Below are positions 33,938 to 43,259 of a stretch of 64,000 bases of DNA, one piece after another (the stretch's first letter is position 1; the number at the start of each line of letters is the position of its first letter). The notes beneath the pieces were generated by a model. The model searched no databases and was not told the DNA's origin. It saw only the letters and a program-made list of their open reading frames with translations. The position numbers were made by a program, and so were the translations under genes. Source of the stretch: Firmicutes bacterium UBA4795 (GTDB lineage Bacteria > Bacillota > Desulfotomaculia > Desulfotomaculales > Nap2-2B); assembly GCA_002402825.1 (NCBI GenBank), contig DHGP01000018.1:1-64000 (forward strand), given 5' to 3'.

Positions 33938-34939
33938 TTGACAAGGGTTAGGTTAATGGAGGCAAATTATAATCAGGATTATTTACACCAACCGGTTCTT
34001 TTAAAAGAAGTCTTGGATGGCTTAAATTTAAAACCTGAGGGAATATACGTTGACTGCACTGTAGGTACAGGAGGACATAGCTTGGGGATCCTACGGTCTT
34101 GCGGGCATGAAGCCAGGCTGGTTGGTTTTGACCAGGATACTTTCGCCTTAGGCGTAGCTAAACAACGCTTGTCTTTTTACAAAAAACAAGTAATCTTAGT
34201 CCAGGAAAATTACATTAACTTGGCGCAAGTTCTTAAAAAATTAAGAATTAACGAGGTAGACGGCATACTTTTTGATTTAGGTGCCAGTTCCCTCCAACTG
34301 GATGACCCCCAGCGGGGTTTTAGCTACCAGTATGAAGGACCGCTGGATATGCGGATGAATCCGGATAAATTAGTAACGGCGGCAAACCTGGTTAATAAAC
34401 TTTCGGAAAAAGAACTGGCCACAATCATTTCCCGTTTTGGTGAGGAACGCTGGGCGAGACGGGTAGCTGCTTTTATTGTTCAGGATAGAAAACGCCAACC
34501 CATTGAAACAACCACTCAACTGGCAGAAATCATTAAAAAAGCTATTCCTGCCTCAGCCAGACGAACGGGTAAACACCCGGCTAAGCGCACCTTTCAAGCT
34601 TTACGTATTGCCCTTAATAATGAACTGGAAAACTTAGCGCAGGCATTGCCAGAAGCAGTAAATTTGTTAAAACCGGGTGGGCATCTTTGCGTGCTTTCCT
34701 ATCATTCCTTGGAAGACCGTCTGGTTAAAAACACTTTTAAGAATTTGGCGGCTTCTTGCGAGTGCCCCCCTGAATTTCCCCTTTGTGTATGCAACAAGAC
34801 TGCTTTAATTAAACAAATCACGCCGCAACCAATTACCCCATCACCAGAAGAAATTTTTCGAAATCCCCGCTCCCGAAGCGCCCGCTTAAGAATTGCTGAA
34901 AAATTATCCCCTGTTCTAAAAAGGAAGGAGGAAGCATAA
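33938..34939 (+). CDS. rsmH: 16S rRNA m4C1402 methyltransferase RsmH
   Basis: 333 residues; N4-methylates C1402 of 16S rRNA in the ribosomal P site. It has HQPVLLKEVLDGL, the SAM motif YVDCTVGTGGHSLGIL, GILFDLGASSLQLDDPQRGFS and the C-terminal HLCVLSYHSLEDRLVKNTF. Usual second gene of the cluster. The ORF start is TTG or GTG a few codons before MEANYNQDY; the ATG at 33956 is the more likely start, because family members begin near HQPVLL. Confidence 0.95.
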   Translation: MTRVRLMEANYNQDYLHQPVLLKEVLDGLNLKPEGIYVDCTVGTGGHSLGILRSCGHEARLVGFDQDTFALGVAKQRLSFYKKQVILVQENYINLAQVLKKLRINEVDGILFDLGASSLQLDDPQRGFSYQYEGPLDMRMNPDKLVTAANLVNKLSEKELATIISRFGEERWARRVAAFIVQDRKRQPIETTTQLAEIIKKAIPASARRTGKHPAKRTFQALRIALNNELENLAQALPEAVNLLKPGGHLCVLSYHSLEDRLVKNTFKNLAASCECPPEFPLCVCNKTALIKQITPQPITPSPEEIFRNPRSRSARLRIAEKLSPVLKRKEEA

Positions 34940-34942
34940 ATT

Positions 34943-35425
34943 TTGACTAAGGCCCAAAAACATGTATTTAGGCAAGAATTACCGGAAAAAAATGAACCGT
35001 TAATTAATCGAACCAGACATTATATTTTACCAACTAAAAAATTGTTAACGTACGCCGGTTTAATTTTTGCGGGATTTTGTTTGGGACTGCTTACTATTTT
35101 CTTTTACACCCAGGTACAGACCACAAACTACCAAATTTACTGTTTAAAGGAAAACTTGGCGGTCTTAGATATGGAAACGCAAGAACTTTCGGGAAAACTG
35201 GCCCGCTTATCCTCCTTGGAAAAGGTAGAAGCAGCGGCCACAACCAGGCTGGGAATGGTTCCTGCCGATTACAGTAACGTTTTATTAGTTAAGGTGCCGG
35301 AGGAAAAAAAGAAGTCTGTGGCCACCGAAAAAGGAAATTTACCGGGTAGAACAACTAGACTAAACCATAAGCAGGCCCAAAACTGGTTAATTCAGGCCTT
35401 TGTGAATTTAGTCAATCGTTCCTGA
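34943..35425 (+). CDS. ftsL: Cell division protein FtsL-like
   Basis: 160 residues: basic cytoplasmic N terminus, one membrane helix (LLTYAGLIFAGFCLGLLTIF), and a periplasm-side coiled coil (YQIYCLKENLAVLDMETQEL). The position between rsmH and the PBP gene is that of ftsL. It links FtsB/DivIC and the FtsW-PBP pair. Sequence similarity is weak in this family, so the call rests on topology and position. TTG start. Confidence 0.8.
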   Translation: MTKAQKHVFRQELPEKNEPLINRTRHYILPTKKLLTYAGLIFAGFCLGLLTIFFYTQVQTTNYQIYCLKENLAVLDMETQELSGKLARLSSLEKVEAAATTRLGMVPADYSNVLLVKVPEEKKKSVATEKGNLPGRTTRLNHKQAQNWLIQAFVNLVNRS

Positions 35426-35465
35426 CCAAAATACCGCGTCAATAAATGGTAGGAAGTGAAAGTAG

Positions 35466-37667
35466 GTGCGCCATCCCCGCCTGCTTGGGCAAAAAAGATT
35501 GACCTGGCTTATTGTGCTCGCGAGCCTGGCTTTAATTTGCTTAACCGGCCGGCTGGTTTGGATTCAGTTTATTAAAAGTGATGTTTTGCAAAAAAAGGCC
35601 TTAGAAGTACGCCTGCGGAATGTTCCGGTAGCCGCTGGACGAGGTAATATTTATGATCGGAAGGGCCGGGTTTTGGTAACTAACACCAGTACTGATTCCT
35701 TATACGTTGTTCCTTTTATGATAAAAGACCCCGAAAAAACGGCCAAAATTTTGTCTCTCCTGGTAAATATAAAAGAAGCCGAACTTTTCCAGAGAATAAC
35801 ACGTCCTACCTGTTTTGAATGGATAAAACGCAAGTTAGCGAAACAAACAGCACAAAAAATAAAAGCTTTAAAGCTGCCTGGCGTATTTTTAATTACGGAA
35901 AGCAAACGCTACTATCCTTATCGCGATTTGGCTGCCCATCTTCTTGGCTTTACCGGAGTAGACAATCAAGGACTAATTGGTCTTGAAAATAGTTTTGACC
36001 GCGAGCTTCAGGGAGAACAAGGCAGGATAGTCATCGAGCAAGATGCGGCCGGCCGGGAACTGCCGGAGCCAATTCATAAATTTTTTCCGCCCCAACAGGG
36101 AAAAAATCTGACTTTAAACCTTGATGCCACCATCCAGCAATTTGTAGAGCGGGAATTAAATTTAATCGTAGAAAAGTACAATCCCCGTTTAGCGGTAATT
36201 ATAGTTATGAATCCAAAAACAGGTGAGATATTAGCTATGGGCAACCGGCCCTCCTTTGATCCTAACGACTGGTTAAATACTCCCCGTCAAATCTGGGACC
36301 GCAACCCGGCTATATGGTATAATTATGAACCGGGATCAACTTTTAAGGTGGTAACGGCAAGCGCCGCTTTGGCCGAAAAAACAGTTAAAATGGATGACCC
36401 TTTCTATTGTCCAGGTTACATTAAAGTAGCTGACCGTTATATTCACTGCTGGTTGGATGGAGGCCACGGCAGCCAAAAATTTGCCGAAGTAGTAATGCAC
36501 TCCTGCAACCCGGGTTTTGTTGAGGTTGGTTTACGCGTGGGCAAGGAGAGATTTTACCATTACCTTGAAAAATTTGGCTTTGGCGTTCCTACGGGAATTG
36601 CATTGCCGGGTGAAGCGGCAGGAATTGTAATTCCAAAAGATAAGGCCACTAACTTAAACATAGCCACCATATCACTGGGTCAGTCTATTGCCGTTACCCC
36701 TATTCAGATGCTCTCGGCCGTCAGTGTCATAGCCAACGGTGGAGTTTTGTACCGTCCCCAGTTAGTAAAAAAAATTCAAAACAATTCAGGAAAAAACCTG
36801 GTTGAGTTTAAACCAGAGCCGATTTGTCAGGTGATCCCACCGGAAGCAGCCCAAAAGACAGCGTCCCTGTTGGAGAAAGTAGTTCTTAAAGGCACGGGCA
36901 GAAACGCTTTCGTGGCTGGTTACCGGGTTGCCGGTAAAACCGGCACCGCCCAAGTGGTGGGAGAAGGTGGGGGTTACGTAAGCGGGCGGTACGTAGCTTC
37001 GTTTGTTGGCTTTGCTCCGGTAAATGATCCCTGCATGGCTGCTCTGGTAATGGTCGCCGAACCACAAGGGGGCCTTTACTACGGCAGCCAGGTTGCCGCG
37101 CCTGTTTTTGCCTCGGTAGTACGTGATACCCTTCATTATTTACGGGTGCCAGAAACACCGGGTTTAGAAAAGCCGGAACAGCCTTTTGTTTACGAAGAAG
37201 AAAGAAAGCCCGTAATTGTTCCCAACGTAATTAATTACCCTATAGAGGAAGGGACGAAAAAACTGCGGGAGGCTAATTTAAACCTTAAAACCCAAGGAGA
37301 GGGGAAGGTTATTTACGGTCAAATACCAGAAGCAGGGGCAGAAGTGATAAGTGGTACGGCGATTATTTTAAACTTAAAAAAACCATCCAAAAAACAAATA
37401 AAAGAGCAGGTAACAGTCCCGGATTTAGCAGGATTGAAGCTAACTGAGGTGGCTGATTTACTCGCCCGCATAGGTTTATTTTTAGAACCATCTGGTATAG
37501 GATGGGCATATCACCAGAATATACCGGCAGGTAGCAAAGTGCCCCAAGGTACGGTAATTTACGTAGAGTTTAGACCAGCTACAAAGAAGGACTTACTTCG
37601 AAAGGATAAAAACATACCCTCTTTCTTAAATATTACTACGCAAAAAGAATTTATTGAATATCCGTAA
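35466..37667 (+). CDS. Penicillin-binding protein transpeptidase with two PASTA domains (FtsI/SpoVD type)
   Basis: 733 residues, class B PBP. One N-terminal membrane helix (LTWLIVLASLALICLTGRLV), a dimerisation domain, then the transpeptidase with S-T-F-K at 291-294, S-C-N in MHSCNPGFVEVG and K-T-G at 491-493. Two PASTA domains follow at ~583-635 and ~649-705. Crosslinks septal or spore-cortex peptidoglycan together with FtsW. The only PBP of the cluster, so it may be the vegetative FtsI rather than a dedicated SpoVD. GTG start. Confidence 0.94.
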   Translation: MRHPRLLGQKRLTWLIVLASLALICLTGRLVWIQFIKSDVLQKKALEVRLRNVPVAAGRGNIYDRKGRVLVTNTSTDSLYVVPFMIKDPEKTAKILSLLVNIKEAELFQRITRPTCFEWIKRKLAKQTAQKIKALKLPGVFLITESKRYYPYRDLAAHLLGFTGVDNQGLIGLENSFDRELQGEQGRIVIEQDAAGRELPEPIHKFFPPQQGKNLTLNLDATIQQFVERELNLIVEKYNPRLAVIIVMNPKTGEILAMGNRPSFDPNDWLNTPRQIWDRNPAIWYNYEPGSTFKVVTASAALAEKTVKMDDPFYCPGYIKVADRYIHCWLDGGHGSQKFAEVVMHSCNPGFVEVGLRVGKERFYHYLEKFGFGVPTGIALPGEAAGIVIPKDKATNLNIATISLGQSIAVTPIQMLSAVSVIANGGVLYRPQLVKKIQNNSGKNLVEFKPEPICQVIPPEAAQKTASLLEKVVLKGTGRNAFVAGYRVAGKTGTAQVVGEGGGYVSGRYVASFVGFAPVNDPCMAALVMVAEPQGGLYYGSQVAAPVFASVVRDTLHYLRVPETPGLEKPEQPFVYEEERKPVIVPNVINYPIEEGTKKLREANLNLKTQGEGKVIYGQIPEAGAEVISGTAIILNLKKPSKKQIKEQVTVPDLAGLKLTEVADLLARIGLFLEPSGIGWAYHQNIPAGSKVPQGTVIYVEFRPATKKDLLRKDKNIPSFLNITTQKEFIEYP

Positions 37668-37800
37668 TGAAAATACCGGTAATAAAATTGAATAACGGTA
37701 AGACAAAAAAACCATAATATGGTTATTAGAAGTAGTAATGGTGATTACTGCAAATATTCTTGGGTATTAATACTTTTTTTAAGGCGGGAAACATGTTAAA

Positions 37801-39309
37801 ATGTATTTTAAAGAATTACTAAGGAAACAAAAAATAATTTGCGGTAGCGGTAATTACGAAATCGATATCCGGGGTTTAGCTTACGACTCACGTCAGGTAA
37901 AGCCAGGCTTTGTTTTTGTAGCTATTGAAGGTTTTAAAACTGACGGGCATAAGTTTATCCCCCAGGCAATAGCTAACGGTGCAGTAGCCTTGGTAGGACA
38001 AAAAAAGATATCTTACCCAGCCGGGGTAATCTGGGTTCAGGTACCGGACACTCGCCTTGCTTTAGCTCAGATGGCGGCATGTTTTTATGACTACCCAGCG
38101 CAAAAACTAAGGTTAATTGGGGTAACAGGAACCAACGGTAAAACCACCACGGCAAATTTAATCGCGGCTATTTACCGGGGCTTGGGCAAACAGGTAGGTC
38201 TAATAGGAACAATTGCTCATTATATTGGATCGCGCACTATAACTGGACAGCATACCACGCCTGAATCACTTGATTTGCAGCAGTTGCTGGCGAAAATGAC
38301 GACTGAAAAAATAAATACCACGGTGATGGAGGTCAGCTCCCACGCTCTGGCATTAAAGCGCGTTGAGGAGTGTTTTTTTGATATAGGGATATTTACTAAT
38401 CTCACCCAGGACCACCTTGATTTTCACCAGCATATGGACGATTACCTGACGGCAAAGCAACACTTATTTGAAGTGCTGGGGAAGGGAAATAAAAAGGGTT
38501 CGTGCTTTGCTGTCGTTAACCGCGACGACCATTACGCCGAACAAATAATTAAAGTAACGCGAGTACCGGTAATCACTTACGGAATAACTAAGCCGGCTCA
38601 TGTACAGGCAAAAGAAATTCAAGTTTCACCTGCGGGGACATCCTTTGCAGTTGCCAGTCCCTGGGGAGAAGCTTTGGTAAAACTAAAACTAACCGGCCTC
38701 TTTAACGTTTATAATGCTCTGGCTGCTTTGGCCGTAGGGGGAGGAGAGGGTTTTCCTCTGTCTCAAATAGTTTTAACTTTAGAAAATATTTCTGGGGTGC
38801 GCGGCCGCTTTGAACTGGTAAACCAAGGTCAGGACTTTACGGTAGTGATCGATTACGCTCACACCCCTGACGGCTTGGAAAACCTTTTAAAAACGGCCCG
38901 GCAAATATGCGCCTGCCGTTTAATTACGGTATTTGGCTGCGGCGGCGACCGCGACCGGACTAAGAGACCGGTAATGGGCGAAATTGCCGCCCGTTACAGT
39001 GACCTGCCCGTAATTACTTCGGACAATCCCCGCACGGAAGATCCGGCGCAAATTATAGCGGCCATTGAAAAAGGGGTCTTAAAGGTGCTTGAAAAGGGTG
39101 ACTACCTGGTTATCGTCGATAGAAGCGAGGCCATTCGCCAGGCTTTGGCGTTAGCCGGAAAAAATGACGTGGTGGTCATAGCCGGAAAAGGACACGAAGA
39201 CTACCAGATAATTGGAACGCAAAAATACCCCTTTGATGATCGGTTAGAAGTAATTAAAAACTTAAAGGCTATGGGGTTTAAGCAAAAAGATGAAAATAAT
39301 GACCATTGA
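37801..39309 (+). CDS. murE: UDP-MurNAc-tripeptide synthetase MurE (meso-DAP type)
   Basis: 502 residues. ATP-binding GVTGTNGKTTTANLI, central TTPESLDLQQLL and C-terminal substrate motif D-N-P-R in ITSDNPRTEDPAQI, which indicates meso-diaminopimelate as the amino acid added to UDP-MurNAc-L-Ala-D-Glu. 133 bp after the PBP gene, with no recognised feature in the gap. Its end overlaps murF by 20 bp, indicating coupled translation. Confidence 0.97.
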   Translation: MYFKELLRKQKIICGSGNYEIDIRGLAYDSRQVKPGFVFVAIEGFKTDGHKFIPQAIANGAVALVGQKKISYPAGVIWVQVPDTRLALAQMAACFYDYPAQKLRLIGVTGTNGKTTTANLIAAIYRGLGKQVGLIGTIAHYIGSRTITGQHTTPESLDLQQLLAKMTTEKINTTVMEVSSHALALKRVEECFFDIGIFTNLTQDHLDFHQHMDDYLTAKQHLFEVLGKGNKKGSCFAVVNRDDHYAEQIIKVTRVPVITYGITKPAHVQAKEIQVSPAGTSFAVASPWGEALVKLKLTGLFNVYNALAALAVGGGEGFPLSQIVLTLENISGVRGRFELVNQGQDFTVVIDYAHTPDGLENLLKTARQICACRLITVFGCGGDRDRTKRPVMGEIAARYSDLPVITSDNPRTEDPAQIIAAIEKGVLKVLEKGDYLVIVDRSEAIRQALALAGKNDVVVIAGKGHEDYQIIGTQKYPFDDRLEVIKNLKAMGFKQKDENNDH

Positions 39310-40669
39310 AGAAATAGCCCGGGTTACCGGGGCAATTCTTTTGCAGGGGGGTCCCCGGCTAGAAATAGAAAACGTATCTATTGATACCCGGCATTTAAAA
39401 AAGGAAAGTTTATTTTTTGCTTTAAAAGGAGAATGTTACGACGCCCATGATTTTTTAGGGCAAGCTGCAGCTGCCGGTGCGGCCGGCGCAGTCGTGGCTC
39501 ATTGTCCAGGCTTTAATTTATCCTCCGACCTGGCCTTATTAAAGGTGCCCGACCCAAAAGAAGCCCTGCAAAAACTGGCCCGGCATAACCGCCAAAGATG
39601 CCCGGCGCTTATTATTGGAATTACCGGCAGTACGGGAAAAACTACCACCAAGGATATTTTAGCCACTCTTCTGGCTGAAAAATTAGTTACCTTGAAAACC
39701 AGCGGCAATTTAAATAATGAAATTGGGTTACCTTTAACTTTATTAGAGTTAAATAACTCTCACCAGGTAGGCGTGGTAGAAATGGCCATGCGGGGACCGG
39801 GCGAAATTGATTTTCTCTGCCGCCTGGCATGCCCTGATGGGGCCGTTATTACCAATATCGGCATGGCTCACTTGGAACGCTTGGGTTCTCAAGACAACCT
39901 CGCCCGAGCAAAAGGGGAAATATTAGACCATATCTCTCAAAATGGTTTTGCTGTTCTTAACGGCGAAAGCCCACATATTTACCGTGAAGCGCGCCGGACC
40001 CAGGGAAAGGTTTTATTTTTTGGTCTCCAGGGAGCAACGGATATTTTAGCCTTTAACCTTAAAACCGCTAAAAAGGGTACCCGGTTTACCGTGCGCTTAA
40101 ATGACGTTGAGGTGAGCGAGACAGAAGTATATCTACCCTTACCAGGAAGGCATAATGTCCTGAATGCTTTGGCGGCCATAGGGGTAGCTAAAATTTTAGG
40201 CTTTTCCTTAGCTAAAATTAAGGCTGGTTTAGCCAAAGTAACCTTAAGTAAAATGAGGTTAGAAATTAGCGACCGAGACGGCCTTACCATTATTAACGAT
40301 ACTTATAACGCCAACCCGGATTCCGTACTGGCGGCCCTGGAAGTTTTAAATGAAGTTGCCGGACAAAACCCCAAGGTAGCCGTTTTAGGCGACATGCTGG
40401 AACTTGGTTCCTACGCCTTCGAAGGTCACCTGAAAACAGGCAAGGCGGTAGCCGCCTTAAATATCCAGTACCTGGTGACTGTTGGGGAACTGGCCTTGCA
40501 AATAGCCGCTGGGGCAAGCGTGGCCGGGATGCCGGAAAAGCACATTTTTACCTGCCGCGATAATGATGAGGCAGTAAGCTGCCTGCAAAAAATTTTAGTC
40601 CCGGGTAGCGTGGTGTTAATTAAAGGCTCGCGTTTACTAAAAATGGAGGATATTGTTAATAAAATTTAA
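39290..40669 (+). CDS. murF: UDP-MurNAc-tripeptide D-alanyl-D-alanine ligase MurF
   Basis: 459 residues. It adds D-Ala-D-Ala to the tripeptide precursor. ATP site GITGSTGKTTTKDIL, then LNNEIGLPLTLLEL and VEMAMRGPGEIDFL, INDTYNANPDSVLAALEVL and VAVLGDMLELG in the usual order. The stop is followed at once by the mraY ATG. Confidence 0.97.
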   Translation: MKIMTIEEIARVTGAILLQGGPRLEIENVSIDTRHLKKESLFFALKGECYDAHDFLGQAAAAGAAGAVVAHCPGFNLSSDLALLKVPDPKEALQKLARHNRQRCPALIIGITGSTGKTTTKDILATLLAEKLVTLKTSGNLNNEIGLPLTLLELNNSHQVGVVEMAMRGPGEIDFLCRLACPDGAVITNIGMAHLERLGSQDNLARAKGEILDHISQNGFAVLNGESPHIYREARRTQGKVLFFGLQGATDILAFNLKTAKKGTRFTVRLNDVEVSETEVYLPLPGRHNVLNALAAIGVAKILGFSLAKIKAGLAKVTLSKMRLEISDRDGLTIINDTYNANPDSVLAALEVLNEVAGQNPKVAVLGDMLELGSYAFEGHLKTGKAVAALNIQYLVTVGELALQIAAGASVAGMPEKHIFTCRDNDEAVSCLQKILVPGSVVLIKGSRLLKMEDIVNKI

Positions 40670-41662
40670 ATGATTAGGTGTACTTTACTTGAAGCCGGTA
40701 TAGTATCATTTGTGATTACTATACTGCTTGACCCAATAGCTATCCCTTTTTTGCACCACTTAAAATTTGGCCAAAGGGTACGCTCAGACGGTCCGGCGCG
40801 TCATTTAACCAAGACAGGTACCCCAACTATGGGAGGTCTGATTTTCTTAGTTGGGATAACCTTAAGCATTTTATGGTTTGTTCCTTTTAATCCTGAGGCA
40901 ATTTTAGTGTTGGGCCTTACCTTAGGTTTTGGTTTTATTGGTTTTCTTGACGATTTAATTAAGGTACACTGGAAAAGACCGGTAGGTTTAAGGGCCAGGG
41001 AAAAACTGGCGGGCCAAATATTGCTGAGCCTTTTATTAGGGGCCCTGTTGGTTTTAACGTTAAGCCACAAGACAGAAGTAATCGTTCCTTTTAGCGGTTT
41101 TCTATCGCCTGGAGGAATGACGCTAGATTTAAATTTGGGGGTTTTTCTTGCCCTTACTGTTCTGGTGATTGTAGGAACGGCTAATGCGGTAAACCTTACC
41201 GATGGGGTAGACGGCCTAGCCGCAGGGGTAACCTTTATTGCCGCCTTTGCTTTCTTGTATCTTGCTCTACTAAAAGGGAAAGTTGGAGTTGCCCACACCA
41301 TGGCTGCCTTTATGGGGGGATGCGCTGGTTTTTTATTTTTCAACCGTCACCCGGCTAAAATATTTATGGGCGACACAGGCTCGCTGGCTTTAGGCGGAGG
41401 GTTAGCTGCCACAGCGGTTATTACTCAAAGCGAACTTTTTTTAATTTTTTTTGGCGGTGTTTTTGTTTTGGAAACTTTATCCGTAATTATACAGGTGATT
41501 TCTTTTCAGTTTTTTAAGCGTCGCATTTTCAGAATGAGCCCTTTGCACCATCACTTTGAGTTGGGCAACTGGAGTGAAAATAAGATTGTGTTGGTTTTTT
41601 GCAGTCTGACGATAATCTTTTCCTTATTGGGGCTGGTAGGCGGCTATAATATATGGTGGTAA
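40670..41662 (+). CDS. mraY: Phospho-MurNAc-pentapeptide transferase MraY
   Basis: 330 residues, about ten membrane helices. Transfers phospho-MurNAc-pentapeptide to undecaprenyl phosphate to make lipid I. Conserved GTPTMGGLIFL, GFLDDLIKV, NAVNLTDGVDGLAAG and the late MSPLHHHFEL are all present. Begins immediately after the murF stop. Confidence 0.97.
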   Translation: MIRCTLLEAGIVSFVITILLDPIAIPFLHHLKFGQRVRSDGPARHLTKTGTPTMGGLIFLVGITLSILWFVPFNPEAILVLGLTLGFGFIGFLDDLIKVHWKRPVGLRAREKLAGQILLSLLLGALLVLTLSHKTEVIVPFSGFLSPGGMTLDLNLGVFLALTVLVIVGTANAVNLTDGVDGLAAGVTFIAAFAFLYLALLKGKVGVAHTMAAFMGGCAGFLFFNRHPAKIFMGDTGSLALGGGLAATAVITQSELFLIFFGGVFVLETLSVIIQVISFQFFKRRIFRMSPLHHHFELGNWSENKIVLVFCSLTIIFSLLGLVGGYNIWW

Positions 41663-41663
41663 G

Positions 41664-41838
41664 TCGTCAGATGTCGGACGTCGGAAGACATCTAATGTAC
41701 ATTTTCGCAATTGATTTCTAACGTCTGACGACTGGCGACCGAATTTACGGACGGCAGTCATCAGGGTTATATGGTAGAAATTCGCTTTAGCAAACTCTAT
41801 CTATTCTGACGTCTGACGTCTAACGACTGACGACCGAA
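41664..41838. repeat. GTCGTCAGACGTC-type repeat cluster between mraY and murD
   Basis: Units such as AAGTCGTCAGATGTCGGACGTC, AACGTCTGACGACTGGCGACC and GACGTCTGACGTCTAACGAC occur in both orientations across the ~190-bp gap. The last ends just before the murD ribosome binding site. A related unit lies inside murD. Confidence 0.8.
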
Positions 41839-41855
41839 TGGGGAGGTAATTTAAA

Positions 41856-43238
41856 ATAGGTAAAGTATTAGTAATCGGAGCAGGTAAAACAGGTTTGGCG
41901 GTAGCCTGGTTTTTAAACCGCAAAGGCATTGAGGTAGTGCTTACAGATAAACAAAACATTGCCCCAGATAAACTGGCTGCTTTAGAGGTCGTCGGTCGCC
42001 AGACGTCAGACGTCAGGGGGGACGCTGGCGTAAAGGTACATTTTCCTGACTACCCCATAATCAAACCTGGCGATTATTCCCTGGTAGTGGTAAGCCCGGG
42101 AGTGCCGCTGGATATACCTCCGGTAGTTCAGGCTAAAAATTTAAATATTCCGGTTATAAGCGAACTGGAACTGACTTACTGGTACGCTTTAGCTCCTATT
42201 GTGGCTATTACCGGTACTAACGGTAAAACAACCACCACTAGTTTAGTGGGGGAAATTTGTAAAGACGCCGGTTTAAATACCCTGGTGGCCGGTAATATTG
42301 GCCTGCCACTAATAGCAAAAATAGAAAACTATACCACCCATGATCTCGTTGTGGCGGAAGTAAGCAGCTTTCAACTCGAAACAACTGTTTTTTTCCGGCC
42401 CCATGTGGCCGTCATCTTAAATATTTCGTCTGATCACCTGGACCGGCATAAAACTTTAGCTAATTATACCGCTGCCAAAACAAAAATCTTTGAAAATCAA
42501 AAGGCAGGCGATTATACCATTTTGAATTATGATGATCCTTATACCCGAAGTCTGGCGAGTTATTCACCAGGAACAGTTATATTTTTTAGCCGTCGGCGTA
42601 TTTTAGAAAAAGGGGTTTTTACGCAAAATGATTGGATTATCAGTAATCTTACCGGGAAAATAGAGCCCGTTTTACCGGTAAAAGAAATTCAACTGCCCGG
42701 TGCACATAACCTGGAAAACGTCCTGGCCGCTGCGGCCAGCGCCTTGGTTTTAGAAATTGAACCTCTGAAAGTAGCTAAAACTTTACGCCTCTTTAAAGGG
42801 GTAGCTCACCGTCTGGAATTTGTGGCTGAAATTAACGGGGTGCGTTATATAAACGATTCTAAAGGAACCAACCCGGAAGCCAGCATTAAAGCCTTGGAAG
42901 CATTTGCTGCCCCCATTATTTTACTAGCCGGCGGCAAAAACAAAGGGAATGATTTTACTGCTTTAGCGCAAAAGATTAAAGAAAAGGTCCGGGTATTGAT
43001 TACCCTGGGGGAATGTGCCGGTGAACTAGAGAAAGAAACTAAACTGGCCGGGGTAGTTAAGGTAATACGGGCGCATGATCTAAGGCAGGCAGTTTTTTCA
43101 GCCTACCAGCTGGCCCAACCAGGGGAAGTAGTTTTATTATCTCCTGCTTGCGCCAGTTGGGATATGTTTCAAGATTACGTGGAAAGAGGCAACCTATTTC
43201 GAAAAACTGTTCTGGAATTTTCCGCCAAGCAATTATAA
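41856..43238 (+). CDS. murD: UDP-MurNAc-L-alanine:D-glutamate ligase MurD, apparent ATA start
   Basis: About 461 residues. After the in-frame TAA at 41847-41849, the sequence reads ATA-GGT-AAA..., i.e. (M)GKVLVIGAGKTGLAVAWFLN, the normal MurD N terminus with its G-x-G-x-x-G. No ATG, GTG or TTG occurs before TTG 41895, which would cut through that motif. GGGAGG (41841-41846) lies nine bases before ATA. Further: ATP site AITGTNGKTTTTSLV, NDSKGTNPEA and SPACASWDMF. Residues ~45-55 (VVGRQTSDVRG) are repeat-derived. Confidence 0.9.
   Translation: MGKVLVIGAGKTGLAVAWFLNRKGIEVVLTDKQNIAPDKLAALEVVGRQTSDVRGDAGVKVHFPDYPIIKPGDYSLVVVSPGVPLDIPPVVQAKNLNIPVISELELTYWYALAPIVAITGTNGKTTTTSLVGEICKDAGLNTLVAGNIGLPLIAKIENYTTHDLVVAEVSSFQLETTVFFRPHVAVILNISSDHLDRHKTLANYTAAKTKIFENQKAGDYTILNYDDPYTRSLASYSPGTVIFFSRRRILEKGVFTQNDWIISNLTGKIEPVLPVKEIQLPGAHNLENVLAAAASALVLEIEPLKVAKTLRLFKGVAHRLEFVAEINGVRYINDSKGTNPEASIKALEAFAAPIILLAGGKNKGNDFTALAQKIKEKVRVLITLGECAGELEKETKLAGVVKVIRAHDLRQAVFSAYQLAQPGEVVLLSPACASWDMFQDYVERGNLFRKTVLEFSAKQL
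41988..42020. repeat. GTCGTCGGTCGCCAGACGTC repeat inside murD
   Basis: Same family as the mraY-murD spacer units, in reverse sense to the nearest of them. It codes in frame for VVGRQTSDVRG in the first domain of MurD. Confidence 0.8.
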
Positions 43239-43259
43239 TTTTTTGGAGTCAAGGGTGAG

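Noticed and set aside
41895..43238. murD starting at TTG 41895
   Set aside because: It would delete the first strand and the glycine motif and has no ribosome binding site; the upstream ATA fits both criteria.
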